Source of the DNA: Geodermatophilus sp. YIM 151500
Lineage (GTDB): Bacteria; Actinomycetota; Actinomycetes; Mycobacteriales; Geodermatophilaceae
Direction: 5' to 3'
Assembly (NCBI RefSeq): GCF_025716945.1
Contig: NZ_JAOVZT010000002.1
Location: forward strand, 364,419 to 428,418
DNA: 64,000 bases
Part shown: piece after piece, positions 27,990 to 39,978 of the stretch
How positions within the stretch are numbered: position 1 is the stretch's first letter
How the letters are laid out: every line of letters begins with the position of its first letter
Notes under the pieces: model-generated
The model's input: the letters and a program-made list of their open reading frames with translations, nothing else
Database searches by the model: none
Told to the model about the DNA's origin: nothing
Made by a program: the position numbers and the translations under genes

Positions 27990-30653
27990 TCAGCCCTCGT
28001 GCAGCAGCCAGACCGTGCCCAGCGGGGGAGCGGCGACCACCGCCGAGTACGGCTGGCCGTGCCACGGCTCCTCGAGCGCCTCCACGCCGCCGTAGTTGCC
28101 GACGCCGGACCCGCCGTAGCCGTCGAAGTCGGTGTTGATGACCTCCCGCCAGTGGCCGCCGCGCGGCAGGCCGACGCGGTAGCCGTGGTGGGGGTTGCCC
28201 GCGAAGTTGGCCACGCAGGCCAGGACCTGGCCCTCCTGCTGCCCGCCGTCGCCGCGGGACCCGGGGGCGCCGAAGCGGAGGAAGGACAGCACGTTGCCCG
28301 AGGCGTCGTTGGCGTCGATCCAGTGGAAGCCGGCCGGGTCGACGTCCTGCGACCACAGCGCGGGCAGCTCCTTGTAGACCGCGTTCAGGTCGCGCACCAG
28401 CTGGGCCACTCCCCGGTGGGCCGGGTCGTCGAGGTGCCACCAGTCCAGCGAGCGGCTCTCGGCCCACTCGGCGTCCTGGCCGAACTCCGATCCCATGAAC
28501 AGCAGCTGCTTGCCCGGGTGCGCCCACATGTAGGCGAGGTACGCGCGCAGGTTGGCCAGTTGCTGCCAGCGGTCACCGGGCATCTTCCGCAGCAGCGAGC
28601 CCTTGCCGTACACGACCTCGTCGTGGCTGATCGGCAGCACGTAGTTCTCGGAGTAGGCGTACATCATCGAGAACGTCAGCTGGCCGTGGTGGTAGCTGCG
28701 GTAGATCGGCTCCTTGGAGATGTAGGTCAGCGAGTCGTGCATCCAGCCCATGTTCCACTTGAAGCCGAAGCCCAGGCCGCCGAGGTGGGTGGGGCGGGTG
28801 ACCCCCGGCCAGGCCGTCGACTCCTCGGCGATCGTCATGACGCCGGGCACCTCGCGGTAGACGGTCGCGTTCATCTCCTGCAGGAACGACACCGCCTCGA
28901 GGTTCTCGCGCCCGCCGTACTGGTTGGGTGACCACTGGCCCTCGGAGCGGGAGTAGTCGAGGTACAGCATCGAGGCGACCGCGTCGACGCGCAGGCCGTC
29001 GACGTGGAACTCCTTGCACCAGTACAGGGCGTTCGCCACCAGGAAGTTGCGCACCTCGGCCCGGCCGAAGTCGAAGACGAACGTGCCCCAGTCCATCTGC
29101 TCGCCGCGCCGCGGGTCGGCGTGCTCGTACAGCGGGGTGCCGTCGAAGCGCCCCAGCGCCCAGTCGTCCTTGGGGAAGTGCGCGGGCACCCAGTCGACGA
29201 TGACGCCGATGCCGGCCTGGTGGGCCCGGTCGACCAGGTAGCGGAAGTCGTCCGGGCCGCCGTGACGGGCCGTCGGCGCGTAGTACGAGGTCACCTGGTA
29301 GCCCCAGGACCCGCCGAACGGGTGCTCGGCGACCGGCATGAACTCGATGTGCGTGAACCCGTGCTGCACCACGTAGTCGACCAGCTCGTCGGCCAGCTCG
29401 CGGTAGGACAGGCCCTGCCGCCACGACCCGGCGTGCACCTCGTAGACGCTCATCGGCCGCTCGTGCCAGCCGCCGCGGGCCCGGTCGGTCAGCCACGCCT
29501 CGTCGCCCCACTCGTACCGCGACTCGGTGACCACGGAGGCGTTGTCCGGCGGTACCTCGGTGTGGAACGCGAGCGGGTCGGCCTTCTCCCGCCACTGCCC
29601 GTCGGCCCCGAGCACGTGGAACTTGTACCGGGCGCCGACCTGGACGCCGGGCACGAAGATCTCCCAGACGCCGACCGAGCCCAGCGAGCGCATGGGGTAG
29701 GCGCGGGCCTGCCAGTAGTCGAAGTCGCCGGTCACCTTGACGCCGCGCGCGCTGGGGGCCCACACGGCGAACGACACCCCCTCGACGGTCCCGCCGGGGG
29801 TGTCGTAGCGCCGCACGTGCGAGCCGAGCACCTCCCAGAGCCGCTCGTGGCGGCCCTCGCTGATCAGGTGCCGGTCGAGCTCGCCGATGGTGGGCAGCCA
29901 CCGGTAGGGGTCGTCGACGGTGTAGGTGTTCGTGCCGCCGAAACCGTCGCCGTAGGTGACCTCGATGCGGTAGTCCCCGGGCTGGTTCGGCAGCCGGGCC
30001 TCGTACACGCCGCCGCCGTGCAGCTGGCGGGCGTCGTAGCGCTGCCCGTCCTGGTCGACCACCGCGACGGAATGGGCGTCGGGCCGCAGCGTCCGCACGG
30101 CCCAGCCGTCGCCGGCCGGGTGTGCGCCGAGCACGCCGTGGGGATCGTGCGCCCAGCCCTCGACGATGGCGCGCAGCTCGTCGCCGGACACCTCGCGGGC
30201 CGCCGGTGGCGCACCCTCGCCGAGCGCCGAAGGCTCCGGGCCGCCCGCTGGTTCCGGGATGCTGTCCGCGCCGACCCTGTCGAGCACGGACCCGCCGCCG
30301 GGGGTGGGGGCCGGCGCAGCGGAGTCCTGGACGGCGGGCGTCCGGGGGGCGACGGCCGGCTCGGTCACCGCCGCCACCGCTGCGGCGGCCTTCGTGGTCG
30401 CACGCCCGGCGGCCTTCTTCACCGTGGCGGACGCGGCCTCCGTGCCCGCCGCCTCGCTCGCGGCGGCGGACCTCGTGGCCGGGGCCCTCTTCGTCGCCGG
30501 GGCCTTCTTGGCGGCCGGTGCCTTCTTGGCGGCGGTCTTCTTCGCGGTCTTCTTCGCGGCCGGTTCGGCCGGAGCGCCGGCGCTCACGGTCGCCGCGGCG
30601 TCGGAGCTGCGGGCCGTGGTGTCGGCCAGGTCGTCCCTGCGGTCGTCCGTCAT
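27990..30653 (-). CDS. glgB: 1,4-alpha-glucan branching enzyme with Lys/Ala-rich N-terminal tail
   Basis: Introduces alpha-1,6 branches into glucan made by GlgE. The 887-residue protein is longer than usual. Residues 1 to about 155 form a disordered tail with histone H1-like repeats ([19 protein letters not shown]). The CBM48 N-domain and the GH13 barrel follow. The nucleophile is in [16 protein letters not shown] (Asp557), with a Glu in [12 protein letters not shown] and the [11 protein letters not shown] region. ATG at 30653. It is the last gene of the glgE-treS-mak-glgB set, 75 bases after mak. Confidence 0.95.
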   Translation of the reverse strand: MTDDRRDDLADTTARSSDAAATVSAGAPAEPAAKKTAKKTAAKKAPAAKKAPATKRAPATRSAAASEAAGTEAASATVKKAAGRATTKAAAAVAAVTEPAVAPRTPAVQDSAAPAPTPGGGSVLDRVGADSIPEPAGGPEPSALGEGAPPAAREVSGDELRAIVEGWAHDPHGVLGAHPAGDGWAVRTLRPDAHSVAVVDQDGQRYDARQLHGGGVYEARLPNQPGDYRIEVTYGDGFGGTNTYTVDDPYRWLPTIGELDRHLISEGRHERLWEVLGSHVRRYDTPGGTVEGVSFAVWAPSARGVKVTGDFDYWQARAYPMRSLGSVGVWEIFVPGVQVGARYKFHVLGADGQWREKADPLAFHTEVPPDNASVVTESRYEWGDEAWLTDRARGGWHERPMSVYEVHAGSWRQGLSYRELADELVDYVVQHGFTHIEFMPVAEHPFGGSWGYQVTSYYAPTARHGGPDDFRYLVDRAHQAGIGVIVDWVPAHFPKDDWALGRFDGTPLYEHADPRRGEQMDWGTFVFDFGRAEVRNFLVANALYWCKEFHVDGLRVDAVASMLYLDYSRSEGQWSPNQYGGRENLEAVSFLQEMNATVYREVPGVMTIAEESTAWPGVTRPTHLGGLGFGFKWNMGWMHDSLTYISKEPIYRSYHHGQLTFSMMYAYSENYVLPISHDEVVYGKGSLLRKMPGDRWQQLANLRAYLAYMWAHPGKQLLFMGSEFGQDAEWAESRSLDWWHLDDPAHRGVAQLVRDLNAVYKELPALWSQDVDPAGFHWIDANDASGNVLSFLRFGAPGSRGDGGQQEGQVLACVANFAGNPHHGYRVGLPRGGHWREVINTDFDGYGGSGVGNYGGVEALEEPWHGQPYSAVVAAPPLGTVWLLHEG

Positions 30654-30728
30654 CGTCTCGCCGTCCTCATCACTACCGTGTGCTCGGTCTGTCGTGCGTC
30701 CGTGCTGCCCCTACCCGCGGTGGGCGGT

Positions 30729-32110
30729 TCACTCGCGGCGGACCAGGCGGCCGAGGGAGTGCAGCGGGATCATCAGCCAGTGCGGGCGGTTGCGCGCCTC
30801 GTAGACGCACTCGTAGACGGCCTTGTCGGCCTCGAAGGCGCGCAGCAGCGGGGAGTCACCCTCCACGGCCGCGCCACCGCCGGCGGCGTAGCCGGCGCGG
30901 AATGCCCGCCGGTTCCGCGCGGCCCATTCCTGGGCGCGGTAGGCGCGCTGGGAGTCCTCCGGCTGCTCGACGAGCATGTGCCGGGCGGCGTAGTCGAAGC
31001 TGCGCAGCATCCCGGCCACGTCACGCAGTGGGCTGTCCAGCTCGCGCCGCGCGGCCAGCGGGCGGGCCGGCTCGCCCTCGAAGTCGAGCACGATCCACCC
31101 CGTCGCCGTGCGCAGCACCTGGCCCAGGTGGAGGTCGCCGTGCACCCGCTGCCGCACCACCGGCTCGGTGCTGCCGGCGGCGGCGGCGTACAGGGCGCGG
31201 ATGCCGTCGGCGTACTGCGCCAGCGGCGGGACGACCGCGACGGCCGCCTCGAGCCGCTCGGTCATCTGCCCGGCGAGCGTGTCCAGCCACTCGGCGTCGG
31301 CCGGCTCGGTCGGCAGCACCTTCGCCAGGTCGGCGTGCACCGAGGCCGTCGCCGCCCCCAGCCGCTCGCTCTCCCCGGCGAAGTCGCCGCCGACCTCGTC
31401 GGCGTGCAGGTCACCCTCGGCGTACAGGTCGCGGACGCTGGCCGTGGCCAACCGCCAGCCGTCGCTGGCGTTGGCCACGAACCGCTGCAGCATGAGCACG
31501 GTGGCCGGGGGCGTGCCCGGATCGCGGTCGTGGTCGATCTCGGCGTGGCCGAGCAGCGGGGCGATGTGCGGGTTGCCGGTCGGGTGCAGGGCGGCGTGGA
31601 TCTCGACGTCCGGGTTGAGGCCGGGCTCCAACCGCCGGAACAGCTTGAGGATCGCCTTGCTGCCGTACACCAGCGAGGTGTTGCTCTGCTCGGCCGACAG
31701 GATGTCACCGGGCAGCCCGGTGGGGAACTGCGCGCCCTCGGTGGGCACGAACCGCAGCGGGCCGACCGTGGCCGCGCCGGCCAGGTGGGTCAGCCACGAC
31801 CCGGTGGCGTCCCGGTCGCGCATGGCGTCGTAGGCGTAGGCCTCCCGGTCACCGTGGGCGTCGCTGTGCCCCACCGCCCCGACCAGCGCCGAGGCCAGCT
31901 CCTCGACCGGGTGGTCGTGCCAGGACAGGGGCACGAGGTAGGTCTCGGACCCCCCGTCGGCGTACAGCACGGTCACGCGGTGGATCGACAGCACGGGGTG
32001 CGACCGGTCCAGGAAGAAGCTCTCCTCCCGGACGTCGGCCCACTCCCGGCCCTTGCCGCCGAACCAGCGCTGGTGCGGCATCCACTCCCGCAGCAGTTCG
32101 GTGAGCGCGT

Positions 32111-32114
<4 letters not shown>
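30729..32114 (-). CDS. mak: maltokinase (Mak/Pep2)
   Basis: Phosphorylates maltose with ATP to maltose 1-phosphate, the donor for GlgE. The 461-residue protein has the family N-cap ([14 protein letters not shown]), then a phosphotransferase fold. The catalytic loop is [12 protein letters not shown] and the Mg-binding segment is [39 protein letters not shown] at 32114 overlaps the treS stop by 4 bases (ATGA), so translation is coupled. In many actinobacteria it is fused to TreS; here the two are separate. Confidence 0.95.
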
Positions 32115-33934
<1,820 letters not shown>

Positions 33935-33980
33935 CGGAGGATGTCGTCCTCGGGTCTGTCGTGGGTGGGAGGTCGCGGCC

Positions 33981-34072
33981 CGCCTGCGGGGGCCCGCCGC
34001 GAGCCTGCGAGTGGTCGGGGCAGGGCGGCCCCCGTGCAGGGGCCCACCGCGAGCGTGCGAGTGGTGGGGGGC
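33981..34072. repeat. two intergenic repeat copies between glgE and treS
   Basis: 33981-34020 and 34034-34072 are near-identical GC-rich units built on GGGGCCC[GA]CCGCGAGC followed by TGCGAGTGGT. They match the reverse complement of the unit at 8034-8078. They could attenuate or process the glgE-treS transcript. Confidence 0.7.
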
Positions 34073-34087
34073 ACGGGGGGTCCTCTT

Positions 34088-36115
34088 TCAGCCGACCGGC
34101 GGGGGGAACCGCACCGGCCGCGGGAAGTCGACCGCGAAGACGTGCGCCGGCTCCCGGTAGGGGTCGAGCTCCACGTAGTTGAACTGGCCCCAGTCGTAGG
34201 TGGCGCCGTCGATCTCGTCGGTGACGGAGAAGCGCTCGTGCCAGTCCAGCCCCAGCACGGGCAGGTCGAGCGACGTCGTCCCGATCTGGGTGTTGTGGCT
34301 GTCCAGCGACACCACGACCAGGACGGCGTCGCCCGAGCCGGCGTCGGTCTTCGAGAAGCAGATCAGGTTCGGGTTGTCCACGGGGTGGAAGCGCAGCGTG
34401 CGCAGCTCCTGGAGCGCCGGGTGCGCGCGCCGGATCTCGTTGAGCCGCCGCAGGTAGGGCGCCAGGCTGCGGCCGGAGGCCTCCGCGCCGGCCCAGTCGC
34501 GCGGGCGGAGCTGGTACTTCTCGCTGTCCAGGTACTCCTCGCTGCCCGGCCGCACGGCCACGTGCTCGAACAGCTCGAAGCCCGAGTAGACCCCCCAGGT
34601 GGGGCTCGTCATCGCGGCCAGCACCGCGCGGATCTTGAACATCTGCGGGCCACCGAACTGCAGCGACGCGTGCAGGATGTCGGGGGTGTTGACGAAGAAG
34701 TTCGGCCGCATGTAGTGGCAGTTGGCGGCCAGCTCGCGGCCGTAGTCCTCGAGCTCGCCGCGCCCGGTCCGCCACGTGAAGTACGTGTAGGACTGGGTGA
34801 AGCCGAGCCGGGCGAGCTGGTGCATCATCGCCGGCCGGGTGAAGGCCTCGGCGAGGAACAGCACGTCCGGGTCGGTCTCCTTGACCTTCCAGATCAGCCA
34901 GTGCCAGAAGTTCAGCGGCTTGGTGTGCGGGTTGTCGACGCGGAAGATGCGCACCCCGGCGTCGATCCAGACCCGCAGCACCCGGAGGCACTCGGCGTAG
35001 ATCCCCTCGGGGTCGTTGTCGAAGTTGACCGGGTAGATGTCCTGGTACTTCTTCGGCGGGTTCTCCGCGTAGGCGATGGACCCGTCGGGCTTGGTGGTGA
35101 ACCACTCGGGGTGGCTCTTCACCCACGGGTGGTCCGGTGCGGCCTGGAGCGCGAAGTCGAGCGCGACCTCCATCCCCAGTTCCCGGGTGCGCGCCACGAA
35201 CGCCGTGAAGTCGTCCATCGTGCCCAGCTGCGGGTGGACGGCGTCGTGGCCGCCCTCGTCGCTGCCGATGGCCCAGGGGGACCCGACGTCGTCGGGACCG
35301 ACCTGGTAGGGGTTGCCGCCCGGGAACTGCGGCGTGTTCGGCCCCTTGCGGTTCACCCTGCCGATCGGGTGGATCGGGGGCAGGTACACCACGTCGAAGC
35401 CCATGTCGGCGACGGCCGGGAGCCGCTCCGCGGCGGTCGCGAACGTGCCGTGGGTCGGCGTGCCGTCGACGACGCGTCCCTCCGAGCGGGGGAAGAACTC
35501 GTACCAGGAGCCGTAGAGCGCCCGCGGGCGGTCGACCCAGACCTCGTACCGGGGGGAGGAGGTGACCAGCTCGCGGACCGGGTGGGCGTGCAGGTACTCC
35601 TGCAGGTCGTCGGCCAGCGCGGGGGCCACGCGGGCGGTGACGTCCAGCGACTCGTCGCGCAGCGCCGCGGCGGCCGCCTTCACGGCCTCGCCGTTCCCGC
35701 CGTCGGCCTCGGCGGCCACCCGGTCGAGCAGCCGGGCGCCCTCCTCCAGGTCGTTGGCGAGGTCCTCCGCGCCCTGGCCCGCCTCGATCTTCACCTCGAC
35801 CGCGTGGTGCCAGGTCGCCAGCGGATCGCTCCACGCCTCGACCCGGAACGACCAGCGGCCCTCGCGGTCGGGGACCACCGTGCTCAGCCAGCGGTCGGGC
35901 TGGTCGCCGTAGCGCTCCATCCGGTTGAACGGGGCGGCTTCACCGTCGGGGGAGGTCCACACGACGTCCGCGGCGACCGCGTCGTGGCCCTCGCGGAACA
36001 CGGTGGCGGTGATCGGCAGGTGCTCGCCCACCACGGCGCGGGCCGAGAAGGACCCGCAGGACACCACGGGCGCGACGTCGGTGATGCCGAGGCGGAGGTC
36101 AGGGCGGCCAGTCAT
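34088..36115 (-). CDS. glgE: alpha-1,4-glucan:maltose-1-phosphate maltosyltransferase
   Basis: Extends alpha-glucan with maltose 1-phosphate. The 675-residue protein has the N-domain starting LGITDVAPVVSCGSFSARAVVGEHLPITATVFREGHD. The GH13 barrel has VYLPPIHPIGRVNRKG, FRVDNPHTKPLNFW (nucleophile Asp), FLAEAFTRPAMM (acid/base Glu) and TSPTWGVYSGFELFEH. ATG at 36115 is preferred since family similarity begins at once; the frame remains open to an ATG at 36235 with unrelated sequence. It heads the minus-strand set and diverges from glgP. Confidence 0.96.
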   Translation of the reverse strand: MTGRPDLRLGITDVAPVVSCGSFSARAVVGEHLPITATVFREGHDAVAADVVWTSPDGEAAPFNRMERYGDQPDRWLSTVVPDREGRWSFRVEAWSDPLATWHHAVEVKIEAGQGAEDLANDLEEGARLLDRVAAEADGGNGEAVKAAAAALRDESLDVTARVAPALADDLQEYLHAHPVRELVTSSPRYEVWVDRPRALYGSWYEFFPRSEGRVVDGTPTHGTFATAAERLPAVADMGFDVVYLPPIHPIGRVNRKGPNTPQFPGGNPYQVGPDDVGSPWAIGSDEGGHDAVHPQLGTMDDFTAFVARTRELGMEVALDFALQAAPDHPWVKSHPEWFTTKPDGSIAYAENPPKKYQDIYPVNFDNDPEGIYAECLRVLRVWIDAGVRIFRVDNPHTKPLNFWHWLIWKVKETDPDVLFLAEAFTRPAMMHQLARLGFTQSYTYFTWRTGRGELEDYGRELAANCHYMRPNFFVNTPDILHASLQFGGPQMFKIRAVLAAMTSPTWGVYSGFELFEHVAVRPGSEEYLDSEKYQLRPRDWAGAEASGRSLAPYLRRLNEIRRAHPALQELRTLRFHPVDNPNLICFSKTDAGSGDAVLVVVSLDSHNTQIGTTSLDLPVLGLDWHERFSVTDEIDGATYDWGQFNYVELDPYREPAHVFAVDFPRPVRFPPPVG

Positions 36116-36302
36116 CGCGGCCACGCTATCGAGGTCGTCCGACCTGGGCACATCGGCCGTGGTCGCGCGGCCGCCACGTTCCTGGCGCAGTGCGAGCGGC
36201 GGGACGGACGGGCGGGTGGGGCGCCTGGTGGCCATGGTGCTCCTCTGCAGCCTGAGCCGACGGTCCCCTTGCAGGGGGTGGATGGCTGGCTAGTCTCCTC
36301 GG

Positions 36303-38852
36303 GTGCGAGCACTGCGGCGATTCACGGTTCGAGCTGCCCTGCCGGAGCCCCTGGCGCCCCTCTCCCAGCTGGTCATGAACCTGCGCTGGTCGTGGCACCC
36401 GGAGACCCGCGACCTGTTCGAGACGCTCGACCCGGAGCTGTGGCAGACCTGCAAGAACGACCCGGTGAAGGTGCTCGGCGAGGTGTCGGCCGAGCGGCTG
36501 GCGCAGCTGGCGAAGGACCGGCGCTTCCTGCGCCGTCTCCAGGACGTCGTCGACGACCTGGAGGAGTACCTGACGACGCCGCGCTGGTACCAGTCCCTGG
36601 GCAGCGAGGCGCCCGCGGCCATCGCCTACTTCTCCGCCGAGTTCGGCATCACCGAGGTGCTGCCCCAGTACTCCGGCGGTCTGGGCATCCTGGCCGGTGA
36701 CCACCTCAAGGCCGCCTCGGACCTCGGCGTGCCGCTGGTCGGCGTGGGCCTGCTGTACCGCGCCGGCTACTTCGAGCAGGGCCTGTCGGCCGACGGCTGG
36801 CAGCTCGAGCACTACCCGTCCCTGGACCCGCACGGCCTGCCGGTCAAGCTGCTGCGCCAGACCGACGGCAGCGCCGTCGTCATCAGCGTGCCGCTGCCCG
36901 AGGGGCGGACGCTGCACGCGCACGTCTGGCGGGTGCAGGTCGGCCGGGTGACCCTGCTGCTGCTCGACAGCGACATCGAGGAGAACGCGCCCACCGAGCG
37001 CGGGGTGACCGACCGCCTCTACGGCGGCGACGAGGACCACCGCCTCCGCCAGGAGATGCTGCTGGGCATCGGCGGCGTGAAGGCGCTGCGCCAGTGGTCC
37101 CGGCTCACCGGCGCTCCGGCGCCGGAGGTGTTCCACGCCAACGAGGGCCACGCCGGCTTCCAGGGCGTCGAGCGGATCCGCGAGCTGATCGAGGCCCGCG
37201 GGCTGACCTTCGCCGAAGCCCTGCAGGCCGTGCGGGCGGGCACCGTCTTCACCACGCACACGCCGGTGCCCGCCGGGATCGACCGGTTCCCGAAGGCGCT
37301 GATCGAGCGCTACTTCACCGGCTTCGGGGTCCCGCTGGACCGGCTGCTCGCGCTCGGCGCCGAGGAGGACCCGGCGAAGTTCAACATGGCGTACATGGGC
37401 CTGCGGCTGGGTCAGCGGGCCAACGGCGTCAGCCAGCTGCACGGCCACGTCAGCCGGGGCATGTTCAACCGGTTGTGGCCCGGGTTCGACGAGGGTGACG
37501 TGCCGATCGGGTCGATCACCAACGGCGTGCACGCGCCGACCTGGACCGCGCGCGAGCTCCTGGAGATGGGCACGCAGGACTCCAGCGAGGGCGACCCGGT
37601 CGACGTGGTCGGCGAGGTGCACTTCGACGGCGTCGACAAGATCTCCGCCGCCGACCTGTGGGAGGTGCGCCGCACGCTGCGCGGCCGGCTGGTCGGTGAG
37701 GTGCGCCGCCGGCTGCGCGAGACCGCCCTGTCCCGCGGCGCGACCGAGGCCGAGGTCGGGTGGACCGACACCGCATTCGACCCCGACGTGCTCACCGTCG
37801 GCTTCGCCCGACGGGTGCCCTCCTACAAGCGGCTCACCCTCATGCTGCGCGACCCGGCGCGGCTCAAGTCGCTGCTGCTGGACCCGGACCGGCCCATCCA
37901 GCTGGTCATCGCCGGCAAGAGCCACCCGGCCGACGACGGCGGCAAGCAGCTCATCCAGAAGATGGTGCGCTTCGCCGACGACCCGGAGATCCGGCACCGG
38001 ATCGCCTTCCTCCCCGGCTACGACATCGGCATGGCGCGCTACCTGTACTGGGGGTGCGACGTCTGGCTGAACAACCCGCTGCGCCCGCTGGAGGCCTGCG
38101 GCACGTCGGGCATGAAGGCCGCCCTGAACGGCGGGCTCAACCTCTCCATCCGCGACGGGTGGTGGGACGAGTGGTTCGACGGCCAGAACGGCTGGGCCAT
38201 CCCGACGGCCGACGGCGTCGCCGACCCCGACCGGCGCGACGACGTCGAGGCCCGGGCGATCTACGACCTGCTGGCCACGCAGGTGCTGCCGCGGTTCTAC
38301 GAGACCGGGCGCAACGGCGTGCCGGCCCGCTGGGTGGAGATGGTGCGGCACACGCTGCGCGAGACCGGTCCGAAGGTGCTGGCCAGCCGGATGGTCCGCG
38401 ACTACGTCACCGCGCTGTACGTGCCGGCCGCCGGGTCCGCCCGCGCGATGGCGGGCAGCGACTACGGGCCGGCCCGCACCGAGGCCGCCTGGCGCAGCCA
38501 CCTGCTGGAGAACTGGTCGTCCGTCCGGGTGGCGCACGTCGAGGCGACCGGCGCGGGCGACACCCCGGAGATCGGCTCCACCCTCGGGCTGCGGGCCGAG
38601 GTCGAGCTGCCGCAGCTGGCACCCGGCGATGTGCAGGTGCAAGCGGCCTACGGCCGGGTCGACGACAGCGACGGCCTGCACGAGGTGACCACCGTGCCGA
38701 TGACGCACGAGCACACCGAGGGCACCCGGCACTGGTTCACCGCGACGCTGCCGCTGGAGCGCACGGGCGCGTTCGGTTACACGGTGCGGGTCCTGCCGCA
38801 CTCGCAGCACCTGGCCGATCCGGCCGAGCTCGGCCTCGTCTCGAGTGCCTGA
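36303..38852 (+). CDS. glgP: alpha-glucan phosphorylase
   Basis: Releases glucose 1-phosphate from glucan ends. The 849-residue protein has the actinobacterial/archaeal-type short phosphorylase layout: an N-terminal DUF3417 region (LAPLSQLVMNLRWSWHPETRDLF), IAYFSAEFGITEVLPQYSGGLGILAGDHLKAASDLGVP, and VFHANEGHAGF. The PLP-binding site is in EACGTSGMKAALNGGLNLSIRDGWWDE (Lys in GMKA). GTG at 36303 lies 6 bases after TAGTCT (36291-36296), consistent with a leaderless mRNA. It diverges from glgE, so building and breakdown genes share a 187-base control region. Confidence 0.95.
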   Translation: MRALRRFTVRAALPEPLAPLSQLVMNLRWSWHPETRDLFETLDPELWQTCKNDPVKVLGEVSAERLAQLAKDRRFLRRLQDVVDDLEEYLTTPRWYQSLGSEAPAAIAYFSAEFGITEVLPQYSGGLGILAGDHLKAASDLGVPLVGVGLLYRAGYFEQGLSADGWQLEHYPSLDPHGLPVKLLRQTDGSAVVISVPLPEGRTLHAHVWRVQVGRVTLLLLDSDIEENAPTERGVTDRLYGGDEDHRLRQEMLLGIGGVKALRQWSRLTGAPAPEVFHANEGHAGFQGVERIRELIEARGLTFAEALQAVRAGTVFTTHTPVPAGIDRFPKALIERYFTGFGVPLDRLLALGAEEDPAKFNMAYMGLRLGQRANGVSQLHGHVSRGMFNRLWPGFDEGDVPIGSITNGVHAPTWTARELLEMGTQDSSEGDPVDVVGEVHFDGVDKISAADLWEVRRTLRGRLVGEVRRRLRETALSRGATEAEVGWTDTAFDPDVLTVGFARRVPSYKRLTLMLRDPARLKSLLLDPDRPIQLVIAGKSHPADDGGKQLIQKMVRFADDPEIRHRIAFLPGYDIGMARYLYWGCDVWLNNPLRPLEACGTSGMKAALNGGLNLSIRDGWWDEWFDGQNGWAIPTADGVADPDRRDDVEARAIYDLLATQVLPRFYETGRNGVPARWVEMVRHTLRETGPKVLASRMVRDYVTALYVPAAGSARAMAGSDYGPARTEAAWRSHLLENWSSVRVAHVEATGAGDTPEIGSTLGLRAEVELPQLAPGDVQVQAAYGRVDDSDGLHEVTTVPMTHEHTEGTRHWFTATLPLERTGAFGYTVRVLPHSQHLADPAELGLVSSA

Positions 38853-38974
38853 GTCCGGCGCTCGGGACACTCGCACCACGGGTGTCCCAGCGACCCCGCG
38901 AGGTGCCGCGGTCGCCCGGCGTGGCGGGTGCGCGCGGCTGCCCGCGCGTGTCGCGGGCAACTAGGCTGGCCGTC

Positions 38975-39943
38975 ATGCCCGACCGCTGTGAAGTCCTCCC
39001 CGGAGACGCCGTCGTCGCCCGCCGTGGCGGTGGTCTGTTGTGGGTCGACGCGCCCGGTTCGCCCGCTCTCGTGGCGGCCCTGCACGCCTGCCTCGGAATC
39101 GCCGGCCCCGGTGCCGACCGTGTCCTGTCGGCGGTCGCCGGTCAGGTGTCCTCGCTGGCCTCCGGGACGGCGTCCTTCGCCCTCGTGCTGGCCGACACCG
39201 CCGGCGGGTCGGGTACCGGTGTCGCGCTCTGGTCGGGCAAGGGTCAGCCGGCCGTCGACGGCGTACCGGTGAGCGGGTCGTCGGTGGAGGGCTGCACGCT
39301 CGCCTCGGGCTTCCAGCTGGGTCAGACCCTGTACGTGGGCCCGGGCGCGGCGGCGCCGTCCATGCCGCCGGGCGTCGCGCTCGACCTGGTCGAGGGCACC
39401 GTGCCGGGCTCGGGCGCGATGCTGCAGCTGGCGGCCCGCGCGCACTCGTCGGCCGCCCCGCCGGCCACCTCGGCGCCGTCGTCCTACACCGCCGCGTCCG
39501 ACGCGGGCTTCGGTGCGGCCTCCTCGGCCTCCTCGGCCTCCTCGGCGGCCGAGCGGCCCCAGTCCGGCGAGCAGACGGCGTTCTGGCGGCCGGAGTCCGC
39601 GACGCCGGTCCTGCGCTTCGACGACGGCATGGTGGTCACCGTCGACGAGGACCTCGTGCTCGGCCGCCGTCCGGACAACCACGAGCTGGTGACCTCGGGC
39701 AGCGCGCGGGCGGTGCCGATCGCCGACACGCAGAACGTGCTCTCCTCCGCGCACGCCGCGCTGCAGCGCTCCGGCCGCGAGGTGTCGCTGGTCGACCTCG
39801 GCTCGCTCAACGGCACGCACGTCGCCGGCCCCGAGGCCACCGAGTGGACCCAGCTCGAGCCCGGCGTCGCGCACCCGCTGTCCGACGGAGACCGGCTGCT
39901 GCTCGGCTGGACGGTCATCACCTTCGAGCAGTCCCAGGACTGA
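38975..39943 (+). CDS. FHA-domain protein
   Basis: A 322-residue cytoplasmic protein. The N-terminal half (about 1-160) resembles a PP2C-like or regulatory beta-rich domain without recognisable metal ligands. A Ser/Ala-rich linker (SSASSASSASSAAERP) follows. The C-terminal forkhead-associated domain (about 210-320) has LVLGRRPDNHELV, SSAHAALQRSGREVSLVDLGSLNGTHV and GDRLLLGWTVITF. The FHA phosphothreonine-binding residues Arg, Ser, His and Asn are present. ATG at 38975 lies 7 bases after TAGGCT (38962-38967). Placement beside glgP hints at kinase-linked control of glycogen genes, which is inference. Confidence 0.85.
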   Translation: MPDRCEVLPGDAVVARRGGGLLWVDAPGSPALVAALHACLGIAGPGADRVLSAVAGQVSSLASGTASFALVLADTAGGSGTGVALWSGKGQPAVDGVPVSGSSVEGCTLASGFQLGQTLYVGPGAAAPSMPPGVALDLVEGTVPGSGAMLQLAARAHSSAAPPATSAPSSYTAASDAGFGAASSASSASSAAERPQSGEQTAFWRPESATPVLRFDDGMVVTVDEDLVLGRRPDNHELVTSGSARAVPIADTQNVLSSAHAALQRSGREVSLVDLGSLNGTHVAGPEATEWTQLEPGVAHPLSDGDRLLLGWTVITFEQSQD

Positions 39944-39944
39944 A

Positions 39945-39971
39945 ACACTGCGATCCTCCGGATCGCGGTGT
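39945..39971. terminator. bidirectional terminator between FHA gene and glgX
   Basis: ACACTGCGATCC and GGATCGCGGTGT form a nearly perfect 12-bp stem around a short loop, directly after the FHA stop and before the convergent glgX stop at 39979. Confidence 0.7.
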
Positions 39972-39978
39972 CACCGTG

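Noticed and set aside
36116-36235. A 40-codon N-terminal extension of glgE
   Set aside because: Family similarity starts just after the ATG at 36115, and the extension overlaps the divergent control region.
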